Source: Streptomyces caeruleatus
Lineage (GTDB): Bacteria > Actinomycetota > Actinomycetes > Streptomycetales > Streptomycetaceae
Assembly (NCBI RefSeq): GCF_001514235.1
Contig: NZ_KQ948933.1
Span: 118,694-182,693 of the forward strand
Length of the DNA: 64,000 nucleotides
Direction of reading: 5' to 3'
The translations under genes were made by a program, and so were the position numbers. Shown in pieces: positions 55,666 to 64,000 of this stretch. Numbering within the stretch: position 1 is the first letter of the stretch; every line of letters begins with the position of its first letter. The notes under the pieces were generated by a model. That model saw only the letters and a program-made list of their open reading frames with translations. It had not been told where the DNA came from and ran no database searches.

Positions 55666-58600
55666 TGGGCCTGGGGGACTTGGTCAACGACGTCGGCGAC
55701 GGACTGGACAGTGTCGCCGACAGTGTGCAGAAGGGCGTCGGCGAGGCCGTCAACTGGAGTACGGACAAGGCCGCGGACGGCCTGTCAGCGGTCGGCGCGG
55801 ACTCCGCGGCCGAGGGGGTCCGCGACTTCGGGGAGGGGGTGAACAACCGACTGGGCGGCGACGTCGCCGAGCGCCAGTTGGGAGAGAGCGAGGGCCCCAA
55901 GGAACTGGTCCACGGCAGCCCGCAAGCTCTGGAGGAGCGGGCCCGGCACCTGCGCGACTTTTCCCGGTCGTTCGAGAACGTCGGCCAGGGGATGCGTTCG
56001 TTGGACGGCGACGGCTGGCAGGGCCAGGCGGCGGACGCCTTCCGTGAGAAGTTCGACATGCATCCCAAGCAGTGGCTGACGGCGGCTGACGCCTGTGAGG
56101 CGGCTGCCAAGGCACTTGAGGCATACGCGGACACGGTGCGCTGGGCCCAGCAGCAGGCGCAGGTGGCGATCGACACCTACCGCAAGGCGCAGGATGCCAG
56201 TCGGCAGGCGGTGGACTCGCACAACGTCCGGGTGGCGGCGTACAACCAGGCTGCCGAGCTGTACAACGCCGCCGTGACGACGGGGCGCAACCCGGGACGG
56301 AAACCGACCGAACCCGGTGACTTCGTCGATCCGGGTGTGGCGCGTCGGCAGGAGGCGGAGGACACCCTGGCCGAGGCGCGCCGTCAGCGCACCGATGCCG
56401 CCCGCGACGCGCAGCGCCGGGTGGCGGCCGCCCTGGAGATGGCTCCGCCGAAGCCGGACTTCACCGACCGGTTGAAGGCCGACGTCGTGGACGGCGCCGT
56501 GAGCATGTCGCTGAACCAGACTCACCTGGTGGGCGGTTTCCTCAAGGGGGGCGCGGAGCTGGTGAAGCTGGTCCGCATCGTCAACCCGTATGACCCCTAC
56601 AACCTCACTCACCCCGGCGACTGGCAAAAGAACACCAACATGCTGCTGGCCGGGTTGGTGGGGACCGCCGCCCACCCCGAACGCCTGCCCAAGGCCATCA
56701 TCGGCACCGGCTGGAGCAGCGACCCGGCCGACTCCATGGGCTACCTCGCCTCCAACCTGATCGGTGCCAAGGGCGCGACCGGCGTGGCCCGAGGAGCCGC
56801 GCGAGGAGCTGCGGAGGGGGCGGCGACCGGAGCCGCGCGCAGGAGCGTCGGCCAGGCGATCAAGGATTTCGCCAGACAGAACAAGTGCAAGTGGTTCGGC
56901 GACCCCATCGACATGGCCACCGGCCGGATGGCGCTGCCGCAGACCGATGCAACCCTGCCCGCCAAGCTGCCCCTCGCCTTCTCCCGGCAGTTCGAGTCGT
57001 CGTACGAGGCCGGCCGCTGGTTCGGCCCGAGATGGACCTCCACCGCCGACCAGCGCCTGGAGATCGACGCGGAAGGCGTCATCTTCATCCGCGAGAACGG
57101 CGCACTGCTCGCCTACCCGCACCCCGCACCGGGCGTACCGACCCTGCCCCTGGAGGGCGGCCGGTACCCGCTGACCATCGATGCCTACGGCGACTACGCC
57201 GTCACCGACCCCGCTGCCAGCCGCACCTGGCACTTCGCGGCCCCGGGTGGTGACGGCAACGGCATCGCCCTGCTGGAGCAGATCACCGACCGCTCGGGCC
57301 AGTGGATCACCTTCGAGTACGACCACGAGGGCGCTCCCACGGCGATCGTGCACTCCGCCGGTTACCACCTGAAGATCGAGACGGCCGGGGACCGGATCAC
57401 GGCCCTGCACCTCGCCGCCGCCGCTCCCGACGGCGGCGATCAGGAACTGGTGCGCTTCGGCTACGACGCGCACGGCCACCTTGCGGCGGTGACCAATTCG
57501 TCCGGCATACCGACCCGTTTCACCAACGACGAACTAGGCCGTATCACGGCCTGGACCGACACGAACGAGTCGTCCTACCGCTACGTCTACGACGACGAGG
57601 GCCGCTGCACGTCCCAGTCGGGTGACGCGGGCCATCTGCGCAACACATTCGTCTACGGCGACATCGACCCGGAGTCCGGCCACCGCACCATCACCGCGAC
57701 CAACTCACTCGGCCACAGCACGAGCTACCAGGTCAACAGGGATCTCCAGGTGGTAGCCGAGACGGGCCCCGACGGAGCGACGACCCGCACGACGTACGAC
57801 CGCTCCGAACGCCCGCTGACGGTCACCGACCCGCTCGGCCGCACCACCAGCTACGCCTACGACAACGCGGGCCGCCCGGTCATGGTTGTCCAACCCGACG
57901 GCCGTTACAGCAGCGTCGGCTACGACGACCGGGGCCTGCCCGTCTCCATATCCGGTGCCGATGGCACGTATGTCAGCCAGCAGTTCGACGAGTTCGGCAA
58001 CCGCACAGCCGTGACCGACGGGGCCGGGAAGACGACCCGCTTCACATACGACGCCCTTGGCCACCTAACAGCGGTAACGGACGCGACGGATGCGACGACC
58101 ACGGTCCGCTGCAATGCCGCGGGCCTGCCCTTGGAGGTCACGGACCCGCTGGGCGCCGTGACACGCTACGAGCGCGACGCCTTCGGCCGCCCGACGACGA
58201 TCACGGACCCCCTCGGCGCGATCACCCGCCTGGAGTGGACGATCGAGGGCAAGCCGGCCCGCCGCACCGCACCGGACGGCACCACCGAATCCTGGACGTA
58301 CGACGGCGAGGGCAACTGCACCAGCCACACCGACGCCATGGGCATGGTCTCCCGCTACGAGTACACCCACTTCGACCTGATGTCGGCCCGCACGGGTCCG
58401 GACGGCGTCCGTTACGCCTTCACCCACGACACCGAGCTACGCCTGACCCAGGTCACGAACCCCCAGGGCCTGACCTGGAGTTACGAGTACGACCCGGCGG
58501 GCCGCTTGGTGGCGGAGACGGACTTCGACAACCGCACGCTCACGTACACGCACGACGCGGCAGGCCAACTGAGGGCCAGCACCACGGCCTCGGGCCAGAC

Positions 58601-60329
58601 CGTCGGCTTCGAGCGGGACGTGCTGGGCCGGGTGGTGCGCAAGGACGCGGCCGGAGCGGTCACCACGTACACATACGACGCGACGGGCGGTCTGGCTCAG
58701 GCAACGAGCCCGGACGCGGTCCTGACCTTGCGGCGGGATGAGTCGGGCCGCCTGATATCCGAGACGGTCAACGGCCGCACGCTCACGTACACGCATGACG
58801 CGCTGGGCCGCCGCACCGGCCGCACCACGCCCACAGGCGCCACCAGCACCTGGACCTACGACGCGGCAGGCAACCGCACCGAACTCACCACCGCCGGCCG
58901 CACCCTCACCTTCACCCACGACGCCGCAGGCCGCGAACTCATCCGCCACCTCGGCGACACCCTCACCCTCACCCACGCTTTCGACCCCCTGGGCCGCCTG
59001 ACCAAACAGGAACTCACCGGGCCCACCGGCCAGCACCTCCAGCACCGCGCCTACACCTACCGAGCCGACGGCAACCTGACCGGCATAGACGACTCCCTGG
59101 GTGGCGCCCGCCGCTTCGACCTCGACGCGGCGGGCCGGGTGACAGCCGTCCACGCCGCGAACTGGACGGAGTCCTACGCCTACGACTCCGCGGGCAACCA
59201 GACCCACGCCACCTGGCCGGACTCCATGCCGGGCCAGGAAGCGACCGGCGCCCGCGCTTATGCCGGGACCCGGATCACCCGCGCGGGCAGCGTCCGCTAC
59301 GAACACGACGAAGCGGGCCGCGTCACCCTGCGCCAGAAGACCCGCCTGTCCCGTAAGCCGGACACCTGGCGCTACACGTGGGACGCCGAAGACCGCCTGA
59401 CGTCCGTGATCACCCCCGACGGCACGACGTGGCGCTACCGGTACGACCCCCTGGGCCGCCGCATCGCCAAGCAACGCCTCGCCTCAGACGGCGAAACCGT
59501 CGTGGAGCAGACGGACTTCACGTGGGACGGCACGATCCTCACGGAACAGACCACCCACACCTCTGACAGCACCCAGCCCGCCATCATCCTCACTTGGGAC
59601 CACCAGGGTCTGCACCCCCTGGCCCAGACCGAACGCAAAACCGCTACCGCTGCCGGCGTGCTCCAGGAAGAGATCGACTCCCGCTTCTACGCCATCGTCA
59701 CAGACCTGATCGGCACCCCCACCGAACTCGTCGACGAACACGGCGACATCGCCTGGCACACCCGCACCACCCTCTGGGGCACCACCACCTGGAACCGCAC
59801 CGCCACCGCCTACACTCCGCTGCGTTTCCCCGGCCAGTACCACGACCCCGAAACCGGCCTCCACTACAACTACTTCCGCCACTACGACCCAGCTACAGCC
59901 AGATACCTCTCTTTGGATCCTCTCGGTCTCACCGCAGGAACCAACCCGTCGATATACGTCCCAAATCCGCAAAACTCATCGGATCACCTTGGGCTTGCTC
60001 CAGACGCGTGCTCTCCGTTAACGCAAATCCGAGAACCTTCAACCAAGAACGGCCCATTCGGCGTCATCGGAGAACGACACGATGCCCGGGCTGCTCTCGG
60101 ATGGGAGGGACACGATGTCCTCAACGTAAGACCTTGGGACTTCGACATCAATGACGCCTGGATACAGAAAATAATAGACGAGCGGAGAGATGTTTATTTG
60201 GCGTCCCCGCAAACCCCGAACACCCTCACCAACGAATGGGGAAGTTCGGTCTTCGCTCGCGAACTTGAACAGCTTCGTAACGCTGGATACATTGAATCGG
60301 GAGACTACCTGCTTGCTCCGGATAGTTAA
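55665..60329 (+). CDS. WXG/RHS polymorphic toxin with unknown C-terminal tip
   Basis: 1554 residues. N-terminal helical region with a WXG turn (DGWQGQAADAFREKF, W118-G120), the type VII-like export part. A DUF6531-type CKWFGDPIDMATGRMALPQTD leads into the RHS barrel, with many YD repeats (for example YDNAGRPVMVVQPDGRYSSV) from about 520 to 1400. The core ends with FPGQYHDPETGLHYNYFRHYDPATARYLSLDPLGL and a DHLGLAP junction. The tip, residues 1447-1554, is low-GC, has a TTA codon at 1452 and no recognised catalytic motif. The core and tip are expected to be encapsulated until delivery into a neighbouring cell. Confidence 0.9.
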   Translation: MGLGDLVNDVGDGLDSVADSVQKGVGEAVNWSTDKAADGLSAVGADSAAEGVRDFGEGVNNRLGGDVAERQLGESEGPKELVHGSPQALEERARHLRDFSRSFENVGQGMRSLDGDGWQGQAADAFREKFDMHPKQWLTAADACEAAAKALEAYADTVRWAQQQAQVAIDTYRKAQDASRQAVDSHNVRVAAYNQAAELYNAAVTTGRNPGRKPTEPGDFVDPGVARRQEAEDTLAEARRQRTDAARDAQRRVAAALEMAPPKPDFTDRLKADVVDGAVSMSLNQTHLVGGFLKGGAELVKLVRIVNPYDPYNLTHPGDWQKNTNMLLAGLVGTAAHPERLPKAIIGTGWSSDPADSMGYLASNLIGAKGATGVARGAARGAAEGAATGAARRSVGQAIKDFARQNKCKWFGDPIDMATGRMALPQTDATLPAKLPLAFSRQFESSYEAGRWFGPRWTSTADQRLEIDAEGVIFIRENGALLAYPHPAPGVPTLPLEGGRYPLTIDAYGDYAVTDPAASRTWHFAAPGGDGNGIALLEQITDRSGQWITFEYDHEGAPTAIVHSAGYHLKIETAGDRITALHLAAAAPDGGDQELVRFGYDAHGHLAAVTNSSGIPTRFTNDELGRITAWTDTNESSYRYVYDDEGRCTSQSGDAGHLRNTFVYGDIDPESGHRTITATNSLGHSTSYQVNRDLQVVAETGPDGATTRTTYDRSERPLTVTDPLGRTTSYAYDNAGRPVMVVQPDGRYSSVGYDDRGLPVSISGADGTYVSQQFDEFGNRTAVTDGAGKTTRFTYDALGHLTAVTDATDATTTVRCNAAGLPLEVTDPLGAVTRYERDAFGRPTTITDPLGAITRLEWTIEGKPARRTAPDGTTESWTYDGEGNCTSHTDAMGMVSRYEYTHFDLMSARTGPDGVRYAFTHDTELRLTQVTNPQGLTWSYEYDPAGRLVAETDFDNRTLTYTHDAAGQLRASTTASGQTVGFERDVLGRVVRKDAAGAVTTYTYDATGGLAQATSPDAVLTLRRDESGRLISETVNGRTLTYTHDALGRRTGRTTPTGATSTWTYDAAGNRTELTTAGRTLTFTHDAAGRELIRHLGDTLTLTHAFDPLGRLTKQELTGPTGQHLQHRAYTYRADGNLTGIDDSLGGARRFDLDAAGRVTAVHAANWTESYAYDSAGNQTHATWPDSMPGQEATGARAYAGTRITRAGSVRYEHDEAGRVTLRQKTRLSRKPDTWRYTWDAEDRLTSVITPDGTTWRYRYDPLGRRIAKQRLASDGETVVEQTDFTWDGTILTEQTTHTSDSTQPAIILTWDHQGLHPLAQTERKTATAAGVLQEEIDSRFYAIVTDLIGTPTELVDEHGDIAWHTRTTLWGTTTWNRTATAYTPLRFPGQYHDPETGLHYNYFRHYDPATARYLSLDPLGLTAGTNPSIYVPNPQNSSDHLGLAPDACSPLTQIREPSTKNGPFGVIGERHDARAALGWEGHDVLNVRPWDFDINDAWIQKIIDERRDVYLASPQTPNTLTNEWGSSVFARELEQLRNAGYIESGDYLLAPDS

Positions 60330-60358
60330 CCACGAGCAAGCTCAAAAATGGAGAGAGC

Positions 60359-60646
60359 ATGACGCTGACCCCACGCATCAAAAAGCGAATCGCGCAAGAA
60401 TACGCCGAGCAAGACCAGCAGGCCGTCGAGGACCTGCTCCTCGAACTCATAGGGGAGCTGGAACAAGAAGTGGAAGAAGAAAGGATCATAGCAGCCGCAC
60501 TCCTCTGCGCCCAGGGGCGGGTGGACGGACTCCTCAATGCGGCGGAGACAACCCGCAGGGATTGGCGGAACATCTTGGCGGCTGCCGGTCTCGCACACAA
60601 GGATTGGCCCGAGCGTTTGGATTCAGAGTTCGGGGCAAATGCCTAA
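60359..60646 (+). CDS. Probable immunity protein for the RHS tip
   Basis: 95 residues, low-GC like the tip. Highly charged and helical (IAQEYAEQDQQAVEDLLLELIGELEQEVEEERI, then GRVDGLLNAAETTRRDWRNILAAAGL). It sits 29 bases after the toxin stop with no other function visible; position, size and acidity fit an antidote. No family recognised. Confidence 0.65.
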   Translation: MTLTPRIKKRIAQEYAEQDQQAVEDLLLELIGELEQEVEEERIIAAALLCAQGRVDGLLNAAETTRRDWRNILAAAGLAHKDWPERLDSEFGANA

Positions 60647-60679
60647 CCATCGTCACGCCTTGGTCCGGGGGCGGGGGAA

Positions 60680-61182
60680 CCACGTGGGCTGGCACCCGCC
60701 CCGAACCCGGCGACATATGCGATCAAACCGCACTCGCATGCGGACCCCTTTGGCCTCGCCCCATGTGAGATAGAAGGCCCCAAGAGTGCAAAAGGGCTCC
60801 GGAACTCTCCTGGTGCCGTGACAGGCGGCCGTTCATTGCCGGACGTCGATAGACCCTGGCTTAGGGGATCAGAAGGGAACGCAGGAAGGATCCGGGGCAG
60901 GTTGCGAGAGAGCTGCACGGAAGAGAGTTTGAGAGTTTCGACAAGTTCCGCGAATCTTTCTGGAAGGAAGTCTCTCGGCACGAAGAGCTTGCCGGGCAAT
61001 TCGATAGATCAGTGCAAACTGCAATGGCGAACGGAAAGGCCCCCTTCGCCCCTACGACGCAACACCACGGACAGGGCCGGTATGTCCTGCACCACATACA
61101 CCCCATCCAGCACGGAGGTAGCGTATATGACCTCACCAACCTGGTGGCGGTCACACCTCGCTATCACAAAGCAAAAGGATAG
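60680..61182 (+). pseudogene. Displaced RHS tip: RHS core end fused to a colicin-type HNH DNase, frameshifted
   Basis: Read from 60686: GLAPAPNPATYAIKPHSHAD followed by PFGLAPCEI, the end of an RHS core, then LPDVDRPWLRGSEGNAGRI in one frame to 60892. The continuation PGQVARELHGREFESFDKFR, then FWKEVSRHEELAGQFDRSVQ and HHIHPIQHGGSVYDLTNLVA to the stop at 61180-61182 is in the next frame; one base is missing at 60892. This is the colicin/pyocin DNase HNH motif with its metal-binding histidines. No start or core precedes it, so it is an orphan silent tip. Confidence 0.85.
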
Positions 61183-61186
61183 GCAG

Positions 61187-61399
61187 GTGGCAAGGAAGTC
61201 ACGTGACGAATTGATCCGAATGGTTCAGCAGCTGATCGATGCGGACCTTCCCGAAGAGGGAGAAGATCAGCTCGTCGAGGAGCTGAGGTCGAACGTATTG
61301 CATCCACGCATTACTGACCTGATCTACTACAGCACTCCTAAGCTGGCGGCAGAAGAAGTTGTGGACAGGGCTCTCGCCTACCGTCCCATCGAGCTGTAA
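61187..61399 (+). CDS. Colicin-DNase-type immunity protein
   Basis: 70 residues from the GTG at 61187, four bases after the toxin remnant's stop; AAAGGA precedes it. ARKSRDELIRMVQQLIDADL and HPRITDLIYYSTPKLAAEEVVDRALAYRPIEL match the Im7/Im9-type family (HPRxxDLIYYP ... RALxYxP). Intact although its toxin is broken, so it could still protect against siblings carrying the active tip. Confidence 0.85.
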   Translation: MARKSRDELIRMVQQLIDADLPEEGEDQLVEELRSNVLHPRITDLIYYSTPKLAAEEVVDRALAYRPIEL

Positions 61400-61404
61400 G
61401 TTTC

Positions 61405-61590
61405 CTTGCATACGGCCAGCTGGCGCATCAGGTGTGACGCGTGCTCCGTCCGTGAGATTGAGCTCGCGCAGGGCGTCGGCCGGGCAGTTTCGGTATTGGT
61501 CGTGTACGGCCGCGTTGTTCTTCCATCCGGCGAATTGGGCGAGGGTGGTCGCCAAACTGCGGAAGGTGGCGAAGGCGCGCCGAGGGCATC
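61405..61590 (-). pseudogene. Remnant of a transposase C-terminus
   Basis: Minus-strand reading FATFRSLATTLAQFAGWKNN, then PADALREL, resembles the end of ISAs1/IS4-type transposases (ATxRxLA ... AGxxNxA). No ends, no other domain. The 316-bp stretch 61400-61715 holds nothing else. Confidence 0.4.
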
Positions 61591-61715
61591 ACAGAGGTTT
61601 CCGGGGCACGTCGTACGGCCGTCCGCCCTGCACACTCCGCCGGATGAGGCGGACGGCCCTCTATGGATGTGCTTAACCGGAGGACGACCTGACTGCCGCC
61701 TACCCCGGCGCCGGC

Positions 61716-62303
61716 CTACAAGAGGTCGAACACGTCGGGCGGTGGCGGGAAGTGGGGCGCGCAGTCGCCGCACGCGTACACGTTGAAGCCGGGCCCGGAG
61801 TTCTGGTGCACCTCGGAGATGAGGACCGGGGTGTCGGTGGTCCGGTCGCAGCGCACGCACATCCGCACGGGGCGGCGTGCGACGGCCAGCGCGCCGCTGC
61901 GTGCGCACCGTCGGCAGACCTGCCGGTGCCGGACGATTCCACCGCCGTCCGTGGTGTCGGGCGCGTGCGGCTGCTCGGCCGACCCGCACGTCTCGCATTC
62001 ACCGGCCCACTCGCGCTCGGTGACGTCGCGGTGCTGGCCGTCGTGCCCCACGGGCCGCAGACATGCCGGCCCCGGTGCGCCAGGGAGCGGCGCACCGCAT
62101 TCCGCCGCGTCTGGCCCTTGCAGCCAGGCGTGACCAAAGGCGTCGCGGTGGTCTCCGTCGTGGCCGTGCCCCAGGGCGCAGGGCAGACGGTGCGGTCCGC
62201 AGCCCTGCCGCTCCCACCCGGGACGGCGAGCGCCGCACAGCTGGGTGCCAGTGCCGCGGTCCGGGCCGGGGACAGTGCCGGGGTCAGTACCGGTTGCGGT
62301 CAT
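61716..62303 (-). CDS. Cys-rich zinc-ribbon-like protein of a Streptomyces accessory module
   Basis: 195 residues. CGPHRLPCALGHGH, CETCGSAEQPH, CRRCARSG and MCVRCDRTTD are CxxC-type pairs in the second half. The ending VLISEVHQNSGPGFNVYACGDCAPHFPPPPDVFDLL recurs in Streptomyces accessory regions next to small GntR genes. ATG overlaps the upstream stop by four bases. Confidence 0.6.
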   Translation of the reverse strand: MTATGTDPGTVPGPDRGTGTQLCGARRPGWERQGCGPHRLPCALGHGHDGDHRDAFGHAWLQGPDAAECGAPLPGAPGPACLRPVGHDGQHRDVTEREWAGECETCGSAEQPHAPDTTDGGGIVRHRQVCRRCARSGALAVARRPVRMCVRCDRTTDTPVLISEVHQNSGPGFNVYACGDCAPHFPPPPDVFDLL

Positions 62304-62626
62304 CAGGCTGCCCTCCGCGCGCCGATCACGTGCTGATCGAGATCGATGCCGAAGTCCGCGGCCAGGACCAGAGCGAGGCGACGTTCCCGCTGCCGCTGCC
62401 TCTCCTCGAACGCGACCAGGTAGGGGCGGACCAGGGCGGTTTCCTCGCCTTTGAGCGGGGACTCCAGGCCGTAGGGGCTCCTTGGCGACGTGGACCGGTG
62501 TGCCGGGCGGGTGGGAGGGGCGAGCAGCTGCGGCACCGTGGCCGCACGCTCGGCGCGGTGCCGGCCCCGCGGGCGCGGGCCGAACACTTCCATCACCCAG
62601 CAGAGGAGGGCATGGATAATGCCCAT
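62303..62626 (-). CDS. Small conserved accessory protein
   Basis: 107 residues from the ATG at 62626 (an ATG at 62632 is possible). MGIIHALLCWVMEVFGPRPRGRHRAE, then RSPYGLESPLKGEETALVRPYLVAFEERQRQRERRLALVLAADFGIDLD: a Streptomyces protein seen as partner of the zinc-ribbon gene. Function unknown. Confidence 0.6.
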   Translation of the reverse strand: MGIIHALLCWVMEVFGPRPRGRHRAERAATVPQLLAPPTRPAHRSTSPRSPYGLESPLKGEETALVRPYLVAFEERQRQRERRLALVLAADFGIDLDQHVIGARRAA

Positions 62627-62716
62627 CGTCATCAACTCCAGAGGTTGGTGGCCACGCCCCCGGGCCGTTCCAGCGGTCGCGGGGGTCCTTGTTATGGGCG
62701 AGGATAGCGACACCTG

Positions 62717-62739
62717 GTCATGCCATGCCATGGCATGAC
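62717..62739. promoter_or_regulatory. Operator dyad between the accessory pair and GntR
   Basis: GTCATGCCA (62717-62725) and TGGCATGAC (62731-62739) are perfect reverse complements around TGCCA. It lies in the divergent gap and fits autoregulation by the GntR protein. Confidence 0.7.
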
Positions 62740-62780
62740 ACAGATTAATCAGGCTTTCCCTGCCCTCGTACGTTCAGACC

Positions 62781-63089
62781 ATGACTGAGATCCCCGAGGG
62801 GTACGGTCCCGATGACGAGCTGGACCGCGACGCACCGGACCCCGTTTACCTACAACTGGCTGCTGTCCTGGTGACCCGCATCGAGCGCGGCGACTACCCG
62901 CCTCGCCGTGCCGTGCCGGGCGTCGACCGCCTGGTCCAGGAATTCGGGGTAGCCCGTGGCACTGCCCGGAAGACCTTGGTCCTCCTCGCGGATCTCGGCA
63001 TCGTACGGACCGTTGTCGGGAAGGGGTCGTTTGTCGTCGAGCAGCCGCCCAAAGCGGAGCAGGCCGACGAGGAACAACCGAAGACATAG
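62781..63089 (+). CDS. Short GntR-type winged-helix regulator
   Basis: 102 residues, only a winged helix: PVYLQLAAVLVTRIERGDYPPRRAVPGVDRLVQEFGVARGTARKTLVLLADLGIVRTVVGKGSFVV. The usual C-terminal effector domain is absent. Divergent from the two-gene module over a perfect dyad. Confidence 0.85.
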   Translation: MTEIPEGYGPDDELDRDAPDPVYLQLAAVLVTRIERGDYPPRRAVPGVDRLVQEFGVARGTARKTLVLLADLGIVRTVVGKGSFVVEQPPKAEQADEEQPKT

Positions 63090-63490
63090 AGACGCGGGGC
63101 CTCCACGTACGCCACCGGGCAGGTGCTCGCCATCCGAGATCGACCCTGTCGACTGAGCCGCCGACTGACTCTCAGTGCGCCCCTTCAAGCCATCGCCGTA
63201 CCTACGGAGAAGGCAAACGTGGCGGATGGCACCCACCCCGCACGGGGCCGCTGTTACCGGCGGACGACAGTGAAGTGCTTGTCTCCTGCGCCGCGTCACG
63301 GTGACGGGGCGGGTGCGACGGCCCGTGAGTGTGAGTGAGCCGTGGCGGACAATTCACAGGAGTACCTGGGGCGTTGCTCGGGACGGCCGATAAAGTCGTA
63401 CAGAAGAGCGGAAGGCAGCTGGGATGGCCGCTTAGATGACCTTGCGGCCACGGCGTTGCACCGGTGAACGGGGAGAGGGGCTGACTCGCG
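63090..63490. other. 401-bp gap before the second toxin locus
   Basis: No gene supported. A promoter is expected before 63491, but no box stands out. Confidence 0.4.
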
Positions 63491-63826
63491 GTGGCGAGCG
63501 GACGCTACAGAGTTGATCTGAGCGAGTTGGACGAGGTCGTCAAGAAGCTCAACTGGGTCATATCGGACCTGGGTGACGCGAAATCCGACTCCAAGTACAA
63601 GACGTACCTGCCGCCAGGGGCACTGGGCGAGAGCGTCCCGGGCGCGACGTTCGTCGAGGCGGAGAAGCTCCACGTCGCGCATACGGAGATGAAGACGCAT
63701 CTCGAGGACATCGTGGAGCACATCCACGACCTGATGGACGACTTCGGCACCAAGACGAAGAAGACGCACGGCGCCTACCAGGACCAGGAAGCCGACGTGA
63801 CGAAGTCGATGCAGGGCGGGGAGTGA
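63491..63826 (+). CDS. WXG100-like protein, partner of the following toxin
   Basis: 111 residues, GTG start. ASGRYRVDLSELDEVVKKLNWVISDLGD resembles the start of the protein at 55060 (YRVDPEALERI). All-helical, with VEAEKLHVAHTEMKTHLEDIVEHIHDLMDDF. No WXG itself. Seven bases separate it from the next gene. Confidence 0.7.
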   Translation: MASGRYRVDLSELDEVVKKLNWVISDLGDAKSDSKYKTYLPPGALGESVPGATFVEAEKLHVAHTEMKTHLEDIVEHIHDLMDDFGTKTKKTHGAYQDQEADVTKSMQGGE

Positions 63827-63833
63827 CCAGGCC

Positions 63834-64000
63834 ATGAGCGGCGGCAAGAACGACGGCTACACATACGAGTACCAGCCGGCGACCATGTGCTACAACGCCT
63901 CGCACGAGTCGGACTTCGCGCACATGGACATGGACCAGATGAAGGCCATGGTCCGCAACGCCAAACCGGTCGAGGTACACAACGTCGCCAGGGGCTGGAC
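63834..64000 (+). CDS. N-terminus of a second type VII-type toxin (partial)
   Basis: Starts at the ATG at 63834 and runs out of the window after 55 codons: MSGGKNDGYTYEYQPATMCY, then HMDMDQMKAMVRNAKPVEVHNVARGW. The MKAMVRNAKPVEVHNVARGW segment is the WXG-type export helix of Streptomyces polymorphic toxins. The rest is outside. Confidence 0.6.
   Translation, partial: MSGGKNDGYTYEYQPATMCYNASHESDFAHMDMDQMKAMVRNAKPVEVHNVARGW

Noticed and set aside
60818-61399. A single 193-residue gene starting MTGGRS
   Set aside because: Its N-terminal part is the RHS tip, its middle reads the HNH domain out of frame, and its end is the immunity protein; it is an artefact of the missing base at 60892.
61199-61555. 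Minus-strand gene of 118 codons
   Set aside because: Its second half is antisense to the immunity gene and its start is a TTG inside a longer decayed frame; only the transposase-like part is kept as a remnant.

Overview
The window is about 64 kb of high-GC (roughly 72%) DNA with the codon use, short Shine-Dalgarno spacing, leaderless starts and gene families of a Streptomyces chromosome. The order mfd, MacB-type ABC exporter, tRNA-Gln, glmU-prs-rplY-pth, ppc, desaturase-TetR, tam/tamR, galTEK next to a sodium-solute symporter is the conserved core arrangement known from Streptomyces. Nothing in the window is a replication origin, rRNA operon, CRISPR array or intact insertion sequence.

Layout. 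1-4.3 kb: start of a probable N6-adenine methylase (leaves the window), a secreted duplicated-domain protein, a GNAT enzyme with a 15-bp tandem repeat at its 5' end, a secreted HNH lipoprotein, a small MT0933-type protein, and a SnoaL-like enzyme under a perfect SoxR/MerR-type palindrome. 4.4-18.8 kb: mfd, a DUF2079 membrane protein, an ABC exporter pair, an MFS exporter, a membrane-anchored phosphodiesterase-fold protein, and a DUF485-plus-SSS acetate-type symporter pair. 18.9-26.8 kb: a DivIVA-like coiled-coil protein, then four genes of polymorphic-toxin type (a large protein with deaminase and SUKH-4 segments, a WHH nuclease-SUKH fusion, a YwqJ-type deaminase, a SUKH-3 protein), then an orphan histidine kinase. 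26.9-39.6 kb: tRNA-Gln, glmU, prs, rplY, pth, a sortase-substrate surface protein, ppc, desaturase with its TetR repressor, a CsbD protein, a RelE/Phd-type toxin-antitoxin pair, and tam with its MarR regulator tamR. 39.6-46.3 kb: an orphan NarL-type regulator, a GNAT enzyme, a decayed FAD monooxygenase, a membrane NACHT ATPase, and an isoprenoid-synthase-fold gene carrying a TTA codon. 46.3-54 kb: galK, galE, galT, the divergent symporter, small membrane proteins, and a regulator whose receiver lacks the phospho-acceptor aspartate.

54.6-64 kb is the most unusual part. A three-gene overlapping unit (SseB-like protein, WXG-like helical protein, 1554-residue WXG/RHS toxin) ends in a low-GC toxin tip of unrecognised type, followed by its likely immunity gene. 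Directly behind it lies a second, displaced tip: the end of an RHS core fused to a colicin-type HNH DNase, broken by one missing base, with an intact colicin-type immunity gene. This is what recombinational tip replacement is expected to leave behind. A transposase remnant, a GntR/two-gene accessory module and the start of another WXG-plus-toxin locus complete the region.

Genes are called from reading frame, start signals and recognisable motifs only. No database search was possible, so family names are recognition-based and confidence values reflect that.
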